From contig CP136068.1 of assembly GCA_032622095.1 (NCBI GenBank), positions 51,950,443 to 52,014,442 of the forward strand: a DNA stretch of 64,000 nt, in the 5' to 3' direction. This DNA comes from Siphonodentalium dalli (lineage: Eukaryota; Mollusca; Scaphopoda; Gadilida; Siphonodentaliidae). Each line of letters begins with the position of its first letter. Position 1 is the stretch's first letter. This document shows, in pieces, positions 1-11,800 of this stretch. Under the pieces are notes generated by a model that was not told the origin of the DNA, did no database searches, and saw nothing but the letters and a program-made list of their open reading frames with translations. Made by a program: the position numbers and the translations under genes.

Positions 1-65
1 ACCAAAATTAAATACTAACAAACTGGAAGACAGCCAGTGGCATGATCTAAACTTCTTCTTAAAAT

Positions 66-272
66 GTGAGCTATTGTGTTTGGGAGAATATCATGGTGAG
101 ATTATTATATTACCACAAAGCCAAGTTTCCCCTGCCTTTCAAGCCAATCATATCAGCCAAGACAGATATTGTCAAAGATAATATTCCACCCTATGGCTCT
201 CTTATAACAGACGTGAGTGGAAGAGATGGACTAGTTTTCCATATTATGAAGGTTCAGTATTTCTGTTTATGA
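66..272 (+). other. possible exon or chance open frame, unrecognised
   Basis: A 68-codon open stretch whose middle part (about 115-215) reads as plausible protein (begins AKFPLPFKPIISAK) and is followed by a good donor-like GAC|GTGAGTGG at about 211-220. The candidate acceptor before it (ACCACAAAG near 119) is weak. I recognise no family. It could be an internal exon of a plus-strand gene extending off the left edge, or chance. No partner exon was found. Confidence 0.13.
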
Positions 273-483
273 TGGGAGATCATAAATGGACAATTATTTT
301 CCATGACAATGGACTTCCTTCATGCTGTATCAATTTGCATAATACATTGAGAAATGGATAAGCTATAATAATTGAATGCATTATTTGCATAAAATTTCTC
401 TTGGAAGCGAGGCCTCGATAATCTCAGGGCATAAGTCTTTCTGACTTTCTTACATTTAACACTTTTGTCAATGCTGCTAAGTA

Positions 484-696
484 CAGTAATGCCCTAAGTA
501 ATCGACCTCTTAACCACATCAGAATTATGGGTAACTTTTCAGGATTTAGTCGGAAATATGGCTTGTTGCCATTCATCGGAAAGCTCTCCCCGAGAGCTTT
601 CCGATGAATGGCAACAAGCCACATTTCCGACTAAATCCTGAAAAGTTACCCATAATTCTGCTGTGGTTAAGAGGTCGATTACTTAGGGTATTACTG
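484..696. mobile_element. near-perfect 213-bp hairpin MITE, TA target duplication
   Basis: Two 105-bp arms (484-588 and 592-696) are inverted copies with about three mismatches and a 3-base loop. The ends read CAGTAATGCCC and GGGTATTACTG, each flanked by TA (482-483 and 697-698). TA target duplication and CAGTA ends fit a Tc1/mariner-pogo-type foldback MITE. It has no coding capacity. If transcribed it would form a long dsRNA hairpin. Confidence 0.8.
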
Positions 697-698
697 TA

Positions 699-1861
699 GG
701 CATCACATATTTCATAAAAATGAACTCAGAAAAAGTAACCCTTTCTGACAGTATCCTGACAGTATCGACATCAAGGACAACTATGATGAGCTGTTAATAT
801 AAAACATGATACATCCTGCCCCAGGATTTTTGTCCCATTCCAGCATCAACCACAACCGATATACCAGACTGACGTGGACGAAGGAAACTTAGTCTAATTA
901 CCATGATAAATTGATTCTGCTCATTAAACACAAGTAAAATCTAATTTAAGTTTGCAGTGAAAATAGAGCCCTGTCTAATAAAATTGCTTCATAGTTTTAG
1001 ATGCAATAGGTAGCAATACACAATTTCCAGCAATTCTGGCCAAACTTGGGAGGAATACTGAACTTCAAATCTATACTGAGCCATTATCTTTGGAATAGAC
1101 CCTATCAGGATTTTTTAAATTTTTGACAGAAATGGTAGGTGTAAACAAATATCTGTACTATGGCTTGTTCATACAATTTGTCACAGAGTTATATGCCCAA
1201 TTTTCCCCATTTTTGACTAAAATTTATAATTTTTAACCCAAAAGCAGACCATGACAGAGCGAATGTCAGTAAGTATGCTTCTTCTACAGATAGAGCTATG
1301 GTAGGGTAGAGAAATATTTAATATCAGGGGTGGCACAGTGGGTGGCATCAAAAAAGGTTATCATAGCAATTTCAAAATATTGTCTTGCATGCGCAGATGT
1401 CAAAATTCAGGTGAGAGAAATCGGGCTATTTTCCTATAGTCAAACATACGTAGTTGGCCTACACTAAATATGAAAATCATGTTACAAATATTTTTTTTTT
1501 ACTTTTCAGTTTTGTAAAATAATTAAACCATCAAGCCAGTAAAATCACATTTAACACAGGCTACAATGGCAGTTATTCCCCCCAGATATTTATTTTTCTA
1601 TTTTTCAGACCTCCAACAAACAGTGAAATTGTGTACTGCTACCTTAGAAGAATGCAACATATACCGATATGGTTGATGTGCGAATAGGATAGCACTATTC
1701 TGCTAGACTATTTACAAATCATGGTATGTTATATACATGTTTCCATCCAAGTCACTGTCAGTAAAATGTTTGTCACCATTTTCTCGGTTGACACAATCAT
1801 CAGAAAGGTTTACAGAATGTCACAGAACAGATCTGATAATTCACTAAATTCCCATTATTAA
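699..1861. other. no recognisable feature
   Basis: AT-rich sequence without a convincing open frame, splice-bounded exon, RNA gene or repeat that I can recognise. Confidence 0.5.
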
Positions 1862-3192
1862 TGAAAGTGTCAATGATCCTGAAGCTCAACTTGGAGAGAA
1901 GATAATTTCATACTTTATAGTCAATGGAGCGATAATGAATGCGGAAAGTTTAAATGTTTGAGCAATACCACAGGTCAACCCGAAGAGCCATATGAAGTTT
2001 GTGATGAATTGGATGAAAAATGTTGGCTGTAGGGCATGCTGAAGTATTTAGTGATGCAAAGAGTCAATTCCAAGATGGCTGCCAAAAATCGTTCAAATTT
2101 GATAGCTTTAGAAGTAATCCTAAACATGCCTGTAAATTTCCAAATTTCTCCAGAATGTGCTGGTTGATTCAAATGTGAAATCCAAGATGACCACTGGAGG
2201 CCATATTTTTAAAGAATATGGGAAAAAATTGGTACCTCCCATCTAGAGGTCACCCCAAAGATCCACATGAAGTTTGTTACGATCAGATTAGGGATGTGGT
2301 TTGTAGGATGTGCCAAAGGATTTAGTTATTCAAAGAGTAAAATCTAAGATGGCTGCTGGCAGCCATGTTTTTCATAAAAAATAGTTCAAATTTCGATAGC
2401 TCCCATCTAGACTTTATCCTCAACAAGCTTATTAGTTTTAAAACAATACTCCAAAAAATGCGGGCTGCAGGGTATGCTGATAGATTCAAATATGAAATCC
2501 AAGATGGCTGCTGGCGGCCATGTGTTTAATGAATTTGGAAAACAAATTGATGGCTCCCATCTAGAGGTCACCCTGGAGATCCATATTAAGTTTGTTGATG
2601 ATCGGAGGAAGGATGTAGCGTGTAGGGTGTGCCGAATGATTTATTCATGCAATCAGTAGAATCCAAGATGGAGGCCATGTATTTTATAGATTTATATGGG
2701 GAAAAATTGGTTGTTCCTAGAAGATCTAAGTAATATCCAAGATTCCTGCCGGCAGCCATGTTTTTAAAAATCATTTTGAAAAAAATCAATGGTCCCATCT
2801 AAAGGTCACCCGCAGATCCATATGAAGTTTGTTGCCGATCGGATGTGCCATAGGATTTAGTCATGCAAAGAGTAAAAAATCTGAGATGGCTGCCGATAGC
2901 CATGTTTTTCAAAATCGATCAAATTTGATAGCCACATCTGGAGGTTATCTTAAACAAGCCTATTAATTTTCAAAACAATTCTCCAAGAAATGCGGGCTCC
3001 AGATGGGCTGATGGAATACAATTTTAAATCCATGATTGCTGCTGGCGGCCATGTTTTTTAAACGAATTTCAGAAAAAATTGATGGCTCCAATCTAGAGGA
3101 TCCATATAAAGTTTGGTGATGATCGGATGAGAGACGAAATCAAACCCATGGCAATAGCTCAAACTTGGCTCTGTAAAGTTGAGCTAAAAAGG
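1862..3192 (+). mobile_element. tandem-core interspersed element (pearl-like), old copy
   Basis: It begins TGAAAGTGTCAATGATCC followed by GAAGCTCAACTTGG, the same start as the element at 11864, and ends with TAGCTCAAACTTGGC...AAGTTGAGCTAAAA near 3192. The interior is a row of diverged repeats of about 150-165 bp, each carrying an 'AAGATGGCTGC..GGCCATG' core (near 2070, 2184, 2345, 2499, 2661, 2880, 3029). The terminal AGCTCAA/TTGAGCT words are inverted and can pair. There is no coding capacity. Core arrays of this size plus short inverted ends are known from bivalve 'pearl' elements; membership is inferred. Confidence 0.65.
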
Positions 3193-3779
3193 TCTTGAAA
3201 GAGATTGATGAAGAGAAAGCTCTGCTATATAAATTACAAGTACTAGTACATGTATATTTAGTTTTGGTCGTTAATCATGTGTAAATGTATTAAACAGTGA
3301 ATATATGTATTTGCAACTACCACTTGTGGAATACAAAACAGAACTACATTTCATATGTCATGTCAGTAAGAGTGACAATAATATAAATTAGTTGTCTTAT
3401 TATTATATGTTGTTTGTTTGTTTTCCAACTCTGCCAATCTGCCTTCACAACTAAAGGATCAATAACTTAAACAAATTCAATGTAACTTTTGACCTAAATC
3501 AAATACATAAAATGGTATTGAATATGAACATGCTACATGCAAGTGAATCTCTCATAACAAAGGGCATATATGGTATAGTCACAATTTACTTTTCAGGTGG
3601 CAGTAAGCAAATTGAATGTACATATAGGAAGGGTGTAATATTTACAATTAATGGGATACAGCTGCCATTGCAGCCAATATTGTAAAGAGTGTATATCTGA
3701 GAACGTACCTTAGAAGTTATGTAATTTGAGCTGCGGGGAATGTGTATATGGTAATGCCATTCCAAAAGAACCAAATCTC
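3193..3779. other. no recognisable feature
   Basis: AT-rich sequence between two tandem-repeat elements. Short open frames here have no family resemblance. Confidence 0.45.
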
Positions 3780-4545
3780 AAAATTAAGGGCCATAATCTC
3801 TTTTTTAACTCAATCAAGATATTGTTGTGAAAAATCCATATACCCAACATGAATGGAGTTTTTGCACTAACGGTCATAAAATTGCTAAAAAATAAACAAA
3901 CTAAGTGCCGTAACTCAGGTAAAAAAAAAATCAGACAAACCTGGTTTTCAAAATTGATCTAGATATTGTTGTAAAAGATCCATGTACCCAATATTAATGG
4001 AATCGGTTGAAGATTGATCAAGTTATCACACTAAAGGTCATATAATTGCAAACAAAGACAAACTAAGGGCCCTAACTCAGGTAAAATAAATCTGACAAAC
4101 CTGGTTTCAAGGTTAGTCGAGATATTGTTGTGAAAGGTCCACATATCAAATATGAATGTAATCTTGACATTTGTTCAAGTTTTCACGCTAAGGGTCATAA
4201 ATTTGCTAAAAATAGATAAAACTATGGGCAGTATCTCAGGTAAAAAGGACTGGACAAATCTGGTTTTCAAACTTGTTCGAGATATTGTTTGTATTAATAG
4301 ATCCTTATACCAAATATGAATGAAATTGGTTGATGTTTGTTCAAGTTATCGCGTTAACGGACATAATATTTCCTAAAATTTATAAAAAATAGACAAACTA
4401 AGGGCCGTAACTCAGGTAAAAGAAATCAGACAAACTGATTTTCGAACTCGATTGAGATATTGTTGTGAAAGATCCGTATACCACATATGAATGAAATTGG
4501 TTGACATTTGTTCAAGTTATCGTATCATCAGATGTCTATAAATAG
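3780..4545 (+). repeat. diverged tandem repeat, about 145-175 bp unit, 5 copies
   Basis: The phrase GAGATATTGTTGTGAAAG recurs near 3813, 3959, 4109, 4272 and 4445, each followed by ATGAATG.AATTGGTTGA and preceded by AACTCAGGTAAAA. Copies are well diverged. Probably the core of another tandem-core interspersed element. A poly-G run follows at about 4581. Confidence 0.7.
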
Positions 4546-4852
4546 AAACAAGTGGAATATATCTCTGGTTAGAAATTTAAGGGGGGGGGGGGGCTATATT
4601 ATATGTACAGCTGTCACACATGACAATTAACTCACATACCAAAAATTGGCAGAATCCATCAATAAACGGCAGTTATATAGGTTTGTTGCCATTCGCCTGC
4701 CTGCCAACCATCATTCGCCAAACAATAAGTCTCAACTAAAAAGTGGCTAAGCATTGATTTGAAATGCTGTACATCCACCCCAATTAGCATAGCTCGGAAT
4801 TGTGTACTGATATTATATGCTGTAAAGCTGTGGTGTACCTGTGTTATTTATG

Positions 4853-4858
4853 TTTTAT
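4853..4858 (-). promoter_or_regulatory. candidate polyadenylation signal of RBM7-like gene
   Basis: TTTATT on the plus strand is AATAAA on the minus strand, 250 bases past the RBM7-like stop codon. It is the nearest plausible signal; a short 3' UTR of about 270 bases is inferred. Confidence 0.45.
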
Positions 4859-5107
4859 TGTACTGATGTACTGCATTTTAAATAAACTATATGCTGTTGT
4901 GTCGACTCAATGGAAATAATGGAGTCATACATGCAGACCCTGGATTAATACTTGAATCATCAATTTAGAGACTCTTTTGAAAGCTTTCCTGATGGAGGAA
5001 CCAACATCCTTGCTAACAATATACAAGTGTAATCGCACAAAGTTTGACAGAGCTGACTAGCATGCAACTCAATAGAACAATAATCCAAATTCATGTAAGC
5101 TGAGACT

Positions 5108-5800
5108 CTAATATCTTCTACCACTATAACGATCATTGCGATAGTTATCACGACTACCGGTATCTCTGTATCCACCACGGTTCTGTTGCTGAACAACCCT
5201 ATTTCGTCGAGATTCATTTGACTGTTCCTGAGCTTTAGGTTGTTGGTGATCTACCCGGCGATTGTCATGCTGATTATAGCCACTTGACTGATCACGGCCT
5301 CGCGAATGGTCTCTCCTATCTGAATTGTCCCGCCCATGGGAATGGTCTCGTCCACTTGAGTTACCACGACTCCCCTGATCATATGACTGCTCAGGTCTAT
5401 CCTTAGATCTTGAGCGAGAATCTTCACGGTCATCATTCCTAATGGTAACCATCATTGCCGGGCCACTTTGGCCATGCATAGAGAAAGAAACTGGTTGTCC
5501 TCTCTGCATGTTCCATGCTTGGTTATTTGCATCCCCGTGCCAAGTGTGAGATCGTTGTAAGTTGGGGTTCATCTGGGGACTGAACTGATTCATTTGTCCA
5601 TCCTGGCCTTGCTGGTTTTGATCATGAATTGAGCCAGGTCGTGTCTGTAGTTTTAAGTAGGATCGATAAAGTGAAATTCCTGCCAGTGCCTGCTTTGCAT
5701 ATTGAACAGATTCCACATGCTTAAATGTCACAAAAGCAAATGGTTTCTGTCTTCCCGATTCTTTATCTTTTGGTATGACCAATTTATGCAATGGACCAGC
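5108..5800 (-). CDS. RBM7: RBM7-like exon 2 (terminal coding exon)
   Basis: This exon carries 230 codons plus stop, starting with Ala (GCT) immediately after the acceptor TTCATGTGTTGCAG (AG at 5801-5802). It holds the rest of the RRM and the whole Arg/Ser/Gly-rich tail ending YSGRRY. An ATG in the intron just upstream (5807-5809) is in frame but would remove RNP2, so it is not taken as the start. Confidence 0.9.
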   Translation of the reverse strand, partial: AGPLHKLVIPKDKESGRQKPFAFVTFKHVESVQYAKQALAGISLYRSYLKLQTRPGSIHDQNQQGQDGQMNQFSPQMNPNLQRSHTWHGDANNQAWNMQRGQPVSFSMHGQSGPAMMVTIRNDDREDSRSRSKDRPEQSYDQGSRGNSSGRDHSHGRDNSDRRDHSRGRDQSSGYNQHDNRRVDHQQPKAQEQSNESRRNRVVQQQNRGGYRDTGSRDNYRNDRYSGRRY

Positions 5801-8800
5801 CTGCAACACATGAAGATATAAAAACTTAAAAACGGTGACAACATTTTCACTTCATTAATTTCTGAAGTAAAAGTAATTATGTCAAGATAATTATGAAGAT
5901 CAACATGGAGTTTACTTGAGATACTTTACCATAATTAGGTATTTTGCTTGAGAGAAATAGATGAAGCCATCGTATTAAAAGTAGACAATTTTTCCTTTCA
6001 CTTTATAAAAGTAATAACCTACCAGTAGCTTGAATCGGAAGCTACATGTACTTAGTAAATGAAATTTTTGTCCCCACATTTACTGTCCTTGGACCCATTC
6101 TCAGTGTTTAATTCATTGGCTGCTGATATGTGATGCGATATGAATTTGAATATGCCCATAAGGCTAAATAAAATAAGACATGTGTTAAGTGTAACCCACC
6201 CACCTCTCCAAAAGCAGGCCGCCTCCACGTAATTTTATTGTTTTTTTTTTTAATTTTTCCTCCGGCTCAATTTTTTCACTTAAAATAAGAAAATATGCGA
6301 CCGGAAGTTGGCGACCGTAATAAGCCGTTGCTTTAAAGATAGTGAACAACAGTAATTTTTTGTCATTTTATGCAACCAAATTCCATAAATCACCTTAGGA
6401 AGTGACCCACATTCCAGTCAAGTTCATTATTGGAGTCTCAGACACCCAGAACAAAAAGCTTGCTCTCCAATTCCTTCCATAGAACAGAATAGCAGAAATA
6501 ATGTTGATCAAAAAACATAAAATGATAAAATAAAATGACTTTACCACTCCCCCATGTATAGTATAATGATAGTATGAATGCTATATTACTGGTATCCACA
6601 AAACATACTTTGTGGGAGCCGAGCATTAGTTTACATACAGCACATACAGAGTGAGCGATAATCAAAACACTCAACACCATGGCAATTTTTTTAGGAGAGT
6701 GATTCATGGTGACCTATTCAACATCGAAATCTTGAGTGACGAGGAATAACGAGCACTATACCGGTAAGTTGGTGGCAGTTTTAACCAAAGTTCATTATTG
6801 GAGTCTGCTCGGTGTTGAGTGTTTTGCTTATCACACACTCTTTACATACTGTACTGCAACATAACATGGCTTTTATTTACTAACACAGTGTACGATCTTG
6901 ACAATAACATGTTTTTTTACGCGATATTTATGATTGGTATAAGAACAAAATCTGTCTATATTTTATTATTCTTTCTGTTTATGGCGGTTTTAACAGATGT
7001 GACTTTTTTAACAGCAAATCAGTAATACCCATCACGAAGGCCATCCGTGCCTTTAAAGATGGTCTATCTCTTATCGGCAAGTTTTATATAGATTCCAGGG
7101 TATAAAACAATAGATGTGAATCAAGGACACCTGTCTTGAAAAGCTTCTATCAATTAATATAAATTTTATTTATATAACATTTGAAGCATACCAAGGTAGA
7201 GCACTCTATCTTGTTAGCAAAATAAATCAAGGAACATTGGGGATCAGTAAAGAGATATACTGCGATTTACAATCAACTAAACCACTTAATTATGCCTTTA
7301 GAGATAAATAATATACCCCATCTTCAGTTTTATCCAGATTTTATTTAGAAAATAGCTATTTGTTGTCTTGAAATCGCTATTTATAAAAATTGTGTTGTTG
7401 TTGTGATTGTGGCCCAGAAGTGATAGACCATCTTTAACGACCACAAGAATTAAGTGATAACTATTCTCTAATTTCATGCAAATGGAAATTTAAATGTTAC
7501 ATTGGCCGCTTGCCAATGACTCATTCCCATCTGCATGTCAATGTCAAATTTCATGATGATCAGACGAACAGTACGGCCTGTAGCCCATGCTAATGGATTG
7601 AATTTTTAAATCTCTAAGATGGCCGCTGAATGACCCAGAAATAACTCGTTCCCCTCTACATGACAACATCAACAGCCATGACAAATTCATAATTATTAGA
7701 CCAATCGTACGGCCTGTGCTAATGAATTTACATTGATTAAAACTGAAAACCAAGATGTCTGATGGCGGTCATGTTTTTTTTGGCAAAATGACTCGTTCTC
7801 ATCTACCGGTATATGTCAATGTCAACATCCATGAGAAATTTCATCATTATCAGACAAATGGTATGGCATGTAGCCTGTGCTAATGGATTGAATTGTGAAT
7901 AATGTCTGTTTTCCGAATGACTCCAAAATGACTCGTTCATGACAAACGGACGGATACCAACCCATGGCTAAAACAGGGTGGATTCAACCCAAATTCTAAC
8001 TTTATCTGTATTTTTCATGTAATACATGTACATATACCAAATTTGAAATACTAAGATATTATTTATTTAGATTAAATCAAAAACTAAAGTTATCATCTGG
8101 AAACCAAAATAATAGGCAAATTCTAATTTGACATGTATGAATACCAATCAAGTTAAAATGTTGAAAGGTAAAAATTCATTAAAAACAAATTAAGTCTACC
8201 CAACATATTTTCTATTTGGATTAGATACTATTTATTGTAAATGGTAATACAAGTAGATAAAGTCAAGCAATCATAATTGTGTTATATTTTTGACAATTTG
8301 GAGGGCTACTAGTAATGTAAGGATGTTGTCATTTCTCAACTGCATGTAAACATTGACAACAATATTATTGTACAGGTACCCTAAACTTTAAACTTTGCGT
8401 CAAAACATCAAGTTAAATTTATGGGTAAAATAAGTGTACTGACCATTTTTGTACCACCACCAATAATAGTAGAGAAATTGTTAAAATTTGCAATTTAATT
8501 CGACGCCGACTTCACTCTGTTTGTTTTATTTAGTGGCAGATAATAACCAGATATACAAATGTTGAAAGCATTAATCTGTGGATTGGGTAGGAGAATATGT
8601 CGGAGGAGAAATTTGGGTGAGGGGAAAGAGACCTGCTGCCCTATAGCAGAAACCCTTATCATAATTAACCAGGCAGTAGATGTGGCAGCTATTTTGGGTA
8701 TCTGCCAAAATAGGACATTCCCATCTAGACATAGTCCCAGAGCTGCATATAAAGTTTTGTATTAACTGGAAAAGCAATGTGGGCTGCTGTAGATTGTTGA

Positions 8801-11800
8801 TGCAAGCACAACGGACACCAACTTTGTCAGGTTGAGCTAAAAAGTCAATGACATATCACCTGTTGGGTGAAATTAGGACAGCTATAATTCATTTTCCTAC
8901 ATTTTAGATATATCTACTTGAAGTTGAAGACGACTTACATGCAATGATCTACGTGCATAAATAATGGTCACATTACACAGAAATATGTTGGAAACCATGT
9001 ATTTTGCACACGAATGATCATTAAACCAACTGAATGGTTGAGTAAGTAATGTTGTAATACATCTGTCTCATAAAGACATATATCTCATATATATTTTGAA
9101 GACCTCTGTCTGTCTGTTTGTTTGTCTGTCTGTCATTAATACAAATCTACGATTCTCGACCGATCGGGACGAAACTTGGTACGTGTGTGTAGTTTGACCA
9201 GGCGGCCGACGTTGTCGTATTGGCGAGCCTGTGCGGCGCCCGCTTCGCGCATGCGCAGACGAGATCTCAGAAACGGGTGGAGCTATCGACTTGAAATTTG
9301 CTATGTGAATGTATCTTGCCCCGGATACAAATTTTATCGGGTCGCCGAGCCCGTGCGACGCCAGCTTCGCGCATGCGCAGACGAGATCTCGGAAACGGGT
9401 GGAGCTATCGACTTGAAATTTGCTATGTGAATGTATCTTGCCCCGGATACGAATTTTATCGGGTTGCCGAGCCCGTGCGACGCCAGCTTCGCGCATGTGC
9501 AGACCAGATCTCGGAAACGGGTGGAGCTATCGACTTGAAATTTGGTTTTTGAATAGCCCGGACAACGTCGGGCTCATCGGCTAGTCTCATATATATTTTG
9601 AAGACCTCTGTCTGTCTGTTTGTCTGTCTGTTTGTCATTTATACAAATCTACGATTCTCGACCGATCGGGACGAAACTTGGTACGTGTGTGTAGTTTGAC
9701 CAGGCGGTCGACGTTGTAGTATTGGCGAGCCTGTGCGATGCCCGCTTCGCGCATGCGCAGACGAGATCTCGGAAAAGGGTGGAGCTATCGACTTGAAATT
9801 TGCTATGTGAATGTACCTTGCCCCGGATACGAATTTTATCGGGTTGCCGAGCCCGTGCGACGCCAGCTTTGCGCATGCGCAGACGAGATCTCGGAAACGG
9901 GTGGAGCTATCGACTTGAAATTTGCTATGTGAATGTATCTTGCCCCGGATACGAATTTTATCGGGTCGCTGAGCCCGTGCGACGCCAGCTTCGTGCAAGC
10001 GAGATCTCGGAAACGGGTGGAGCTATCGACTTGAAATTTGGTATGTCAATGTATCTTGCCCCGGATCATTACCGCGCCAATGGATTCAATTTTGAAATCC
10101 AAGATGGCCACCAGCGGCCATGTTTTTTGGCCGAATGACCCCAAAATGACTCGCTTCCCATCTACATGTCATTGTTAACATCCATGACAAATTTCATGAA
10201 GATCAGACCAAAGCTACGACCTGTAGCCCACGCCAAAGGATTTAGTCATGCCAAGAGTAAAATCCAAGATGGCTGCTGGCGGCCTTGTTTTTTGGCCGAG
10301 CGACCCCAAAATGACTCATTCCCATCTACATGTCATTCTTAACATCCATGACAAATTTCATGAATATCCGACTAAAGCTACGACCTGCAGCCCGCGCCAA
10401 AAGATTTAGTCATGCGAAGAGTAAAATCCAAAATGGCTGCTGGTGGCCATGTTTTTTGACAGAACGACCCCAAAATGACTCGTTCCCATCTACATGTCAA
10501 TATTAACATCCATGACAAATTTCATGATGATCAGACGAACAGTACTACCTGTAGACCGCGCCAATGGATTTAATTTTGAAATCCAAGATGGCCACCAGCG
10601 GGCATGTTTTTTGGCCAAATGACCCCAAAATGACTCGTTCCCATCTACATGTCAATGTCAACATTCATGACAAATTTCATAAAGATCAGACCAAAGGTAC
10701 GACCTGTAGCCCGCGCCAAAGGAAATTGTTGATGGACACACAGACGACGGACGCCAACCCATGGCTATAGCTCAAACTTACAAAGTAAGTTGAGCTAAAA
10801 ACCACTAAACACAAAATACCGGGCATATGTCGCCTATTTCCTATAAATAACATACTCACTTACAACTCTGCAGTGATAAAATCATCCCGGACGCCAAATT
10901 AACGGAGTTTAAAACATTTTTCACCATTAGCGACGAGTGACTTGTCGCCATCCATATCACCATTTTGTTTCTTAGCATTGTGGGAAGGGAACCGGTGTTC
11001 TGAAAAAAAGTGCATGTGTTCCGATATCCTATTTGTTGCAGAACACCGGTCTATCCAACTTCCAATTGAACAAGTATATGAAAACATTGAAAACATGAAT
11101 GGCGACGAGTCACTCGTCACTATGGTGAAAATATTTTTAAACTCTGTTAATTTGGCGTCCGGAATGATTATATCTCTGCAGAGTTGTAGGTGAGTATGTT
11201 ATTCATAGGAAACAGGCGACATATGCCCGGTATTTTGTGTTTAGTGCTTTTATTTGAGATATGTTTGTCCGGGCACCTGGTAATAGATTCATACTCTCGG
11301 GATCCAAATAATAGTAGGGGGGGGGCGGAATAATAGTACAGGGGTGAAATTTCCTTTAAAATAAATAATAGTATGGGGGCACAATAATAGTACAGGGGGG
11401 AATTTTCGCAAATCAACACTAAGTATGGGTCAAAAATTGTGGTTAGATTCATATGTTCTCATACAGAGATCATTGGAGAAAAATTGAACCTAATAATTGT
11501 TCAAAGTATTCAATTCATTTTGAACTAATACCAAGTGTCACCCACATTTTTGGATAATACATTGATGTTTAAAATGAATGGTTCCTTAGCCATAGTAGAA
11601 TATTGGGAATTTTTTCATGATTTTAGCTTTAAAAACTCTGATAAATTTAGCTTAGGTTTAACCACATAAATTCATATTTTTTTTACACATTTAGCTGAAA
11701 TTTAATAAACGTAGGGTCCCAAATAAGCAGCGTACAGGGGGATTTCTCCATGAAAATAGTTAAGCGTACGGGTACGCTTATTTGGATCCCGAGAGTAACT

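Noticed and set aside
5807-5809. ATG just upstream of exon 2 as RBM7 start
   Set aside because: It lies before the acceptor AG; using it loses RNP2, while exon 1 at 18723-18809 supplies the missing RRM N-terminus in phase.
8559-8777. Overlapping open frames on both strands
   Set aside because: No family resemblance; the right part is the end of a tandem-core element.
9068-9998. Overlapping open frames on both strands (QVDSSTRFRDLVCACAK and similar)
   Set aside because: Translations of 122-bp GC-rich non-coding cores; the same peptides appear in shifted frames and on both strands, also at 27757-29303.
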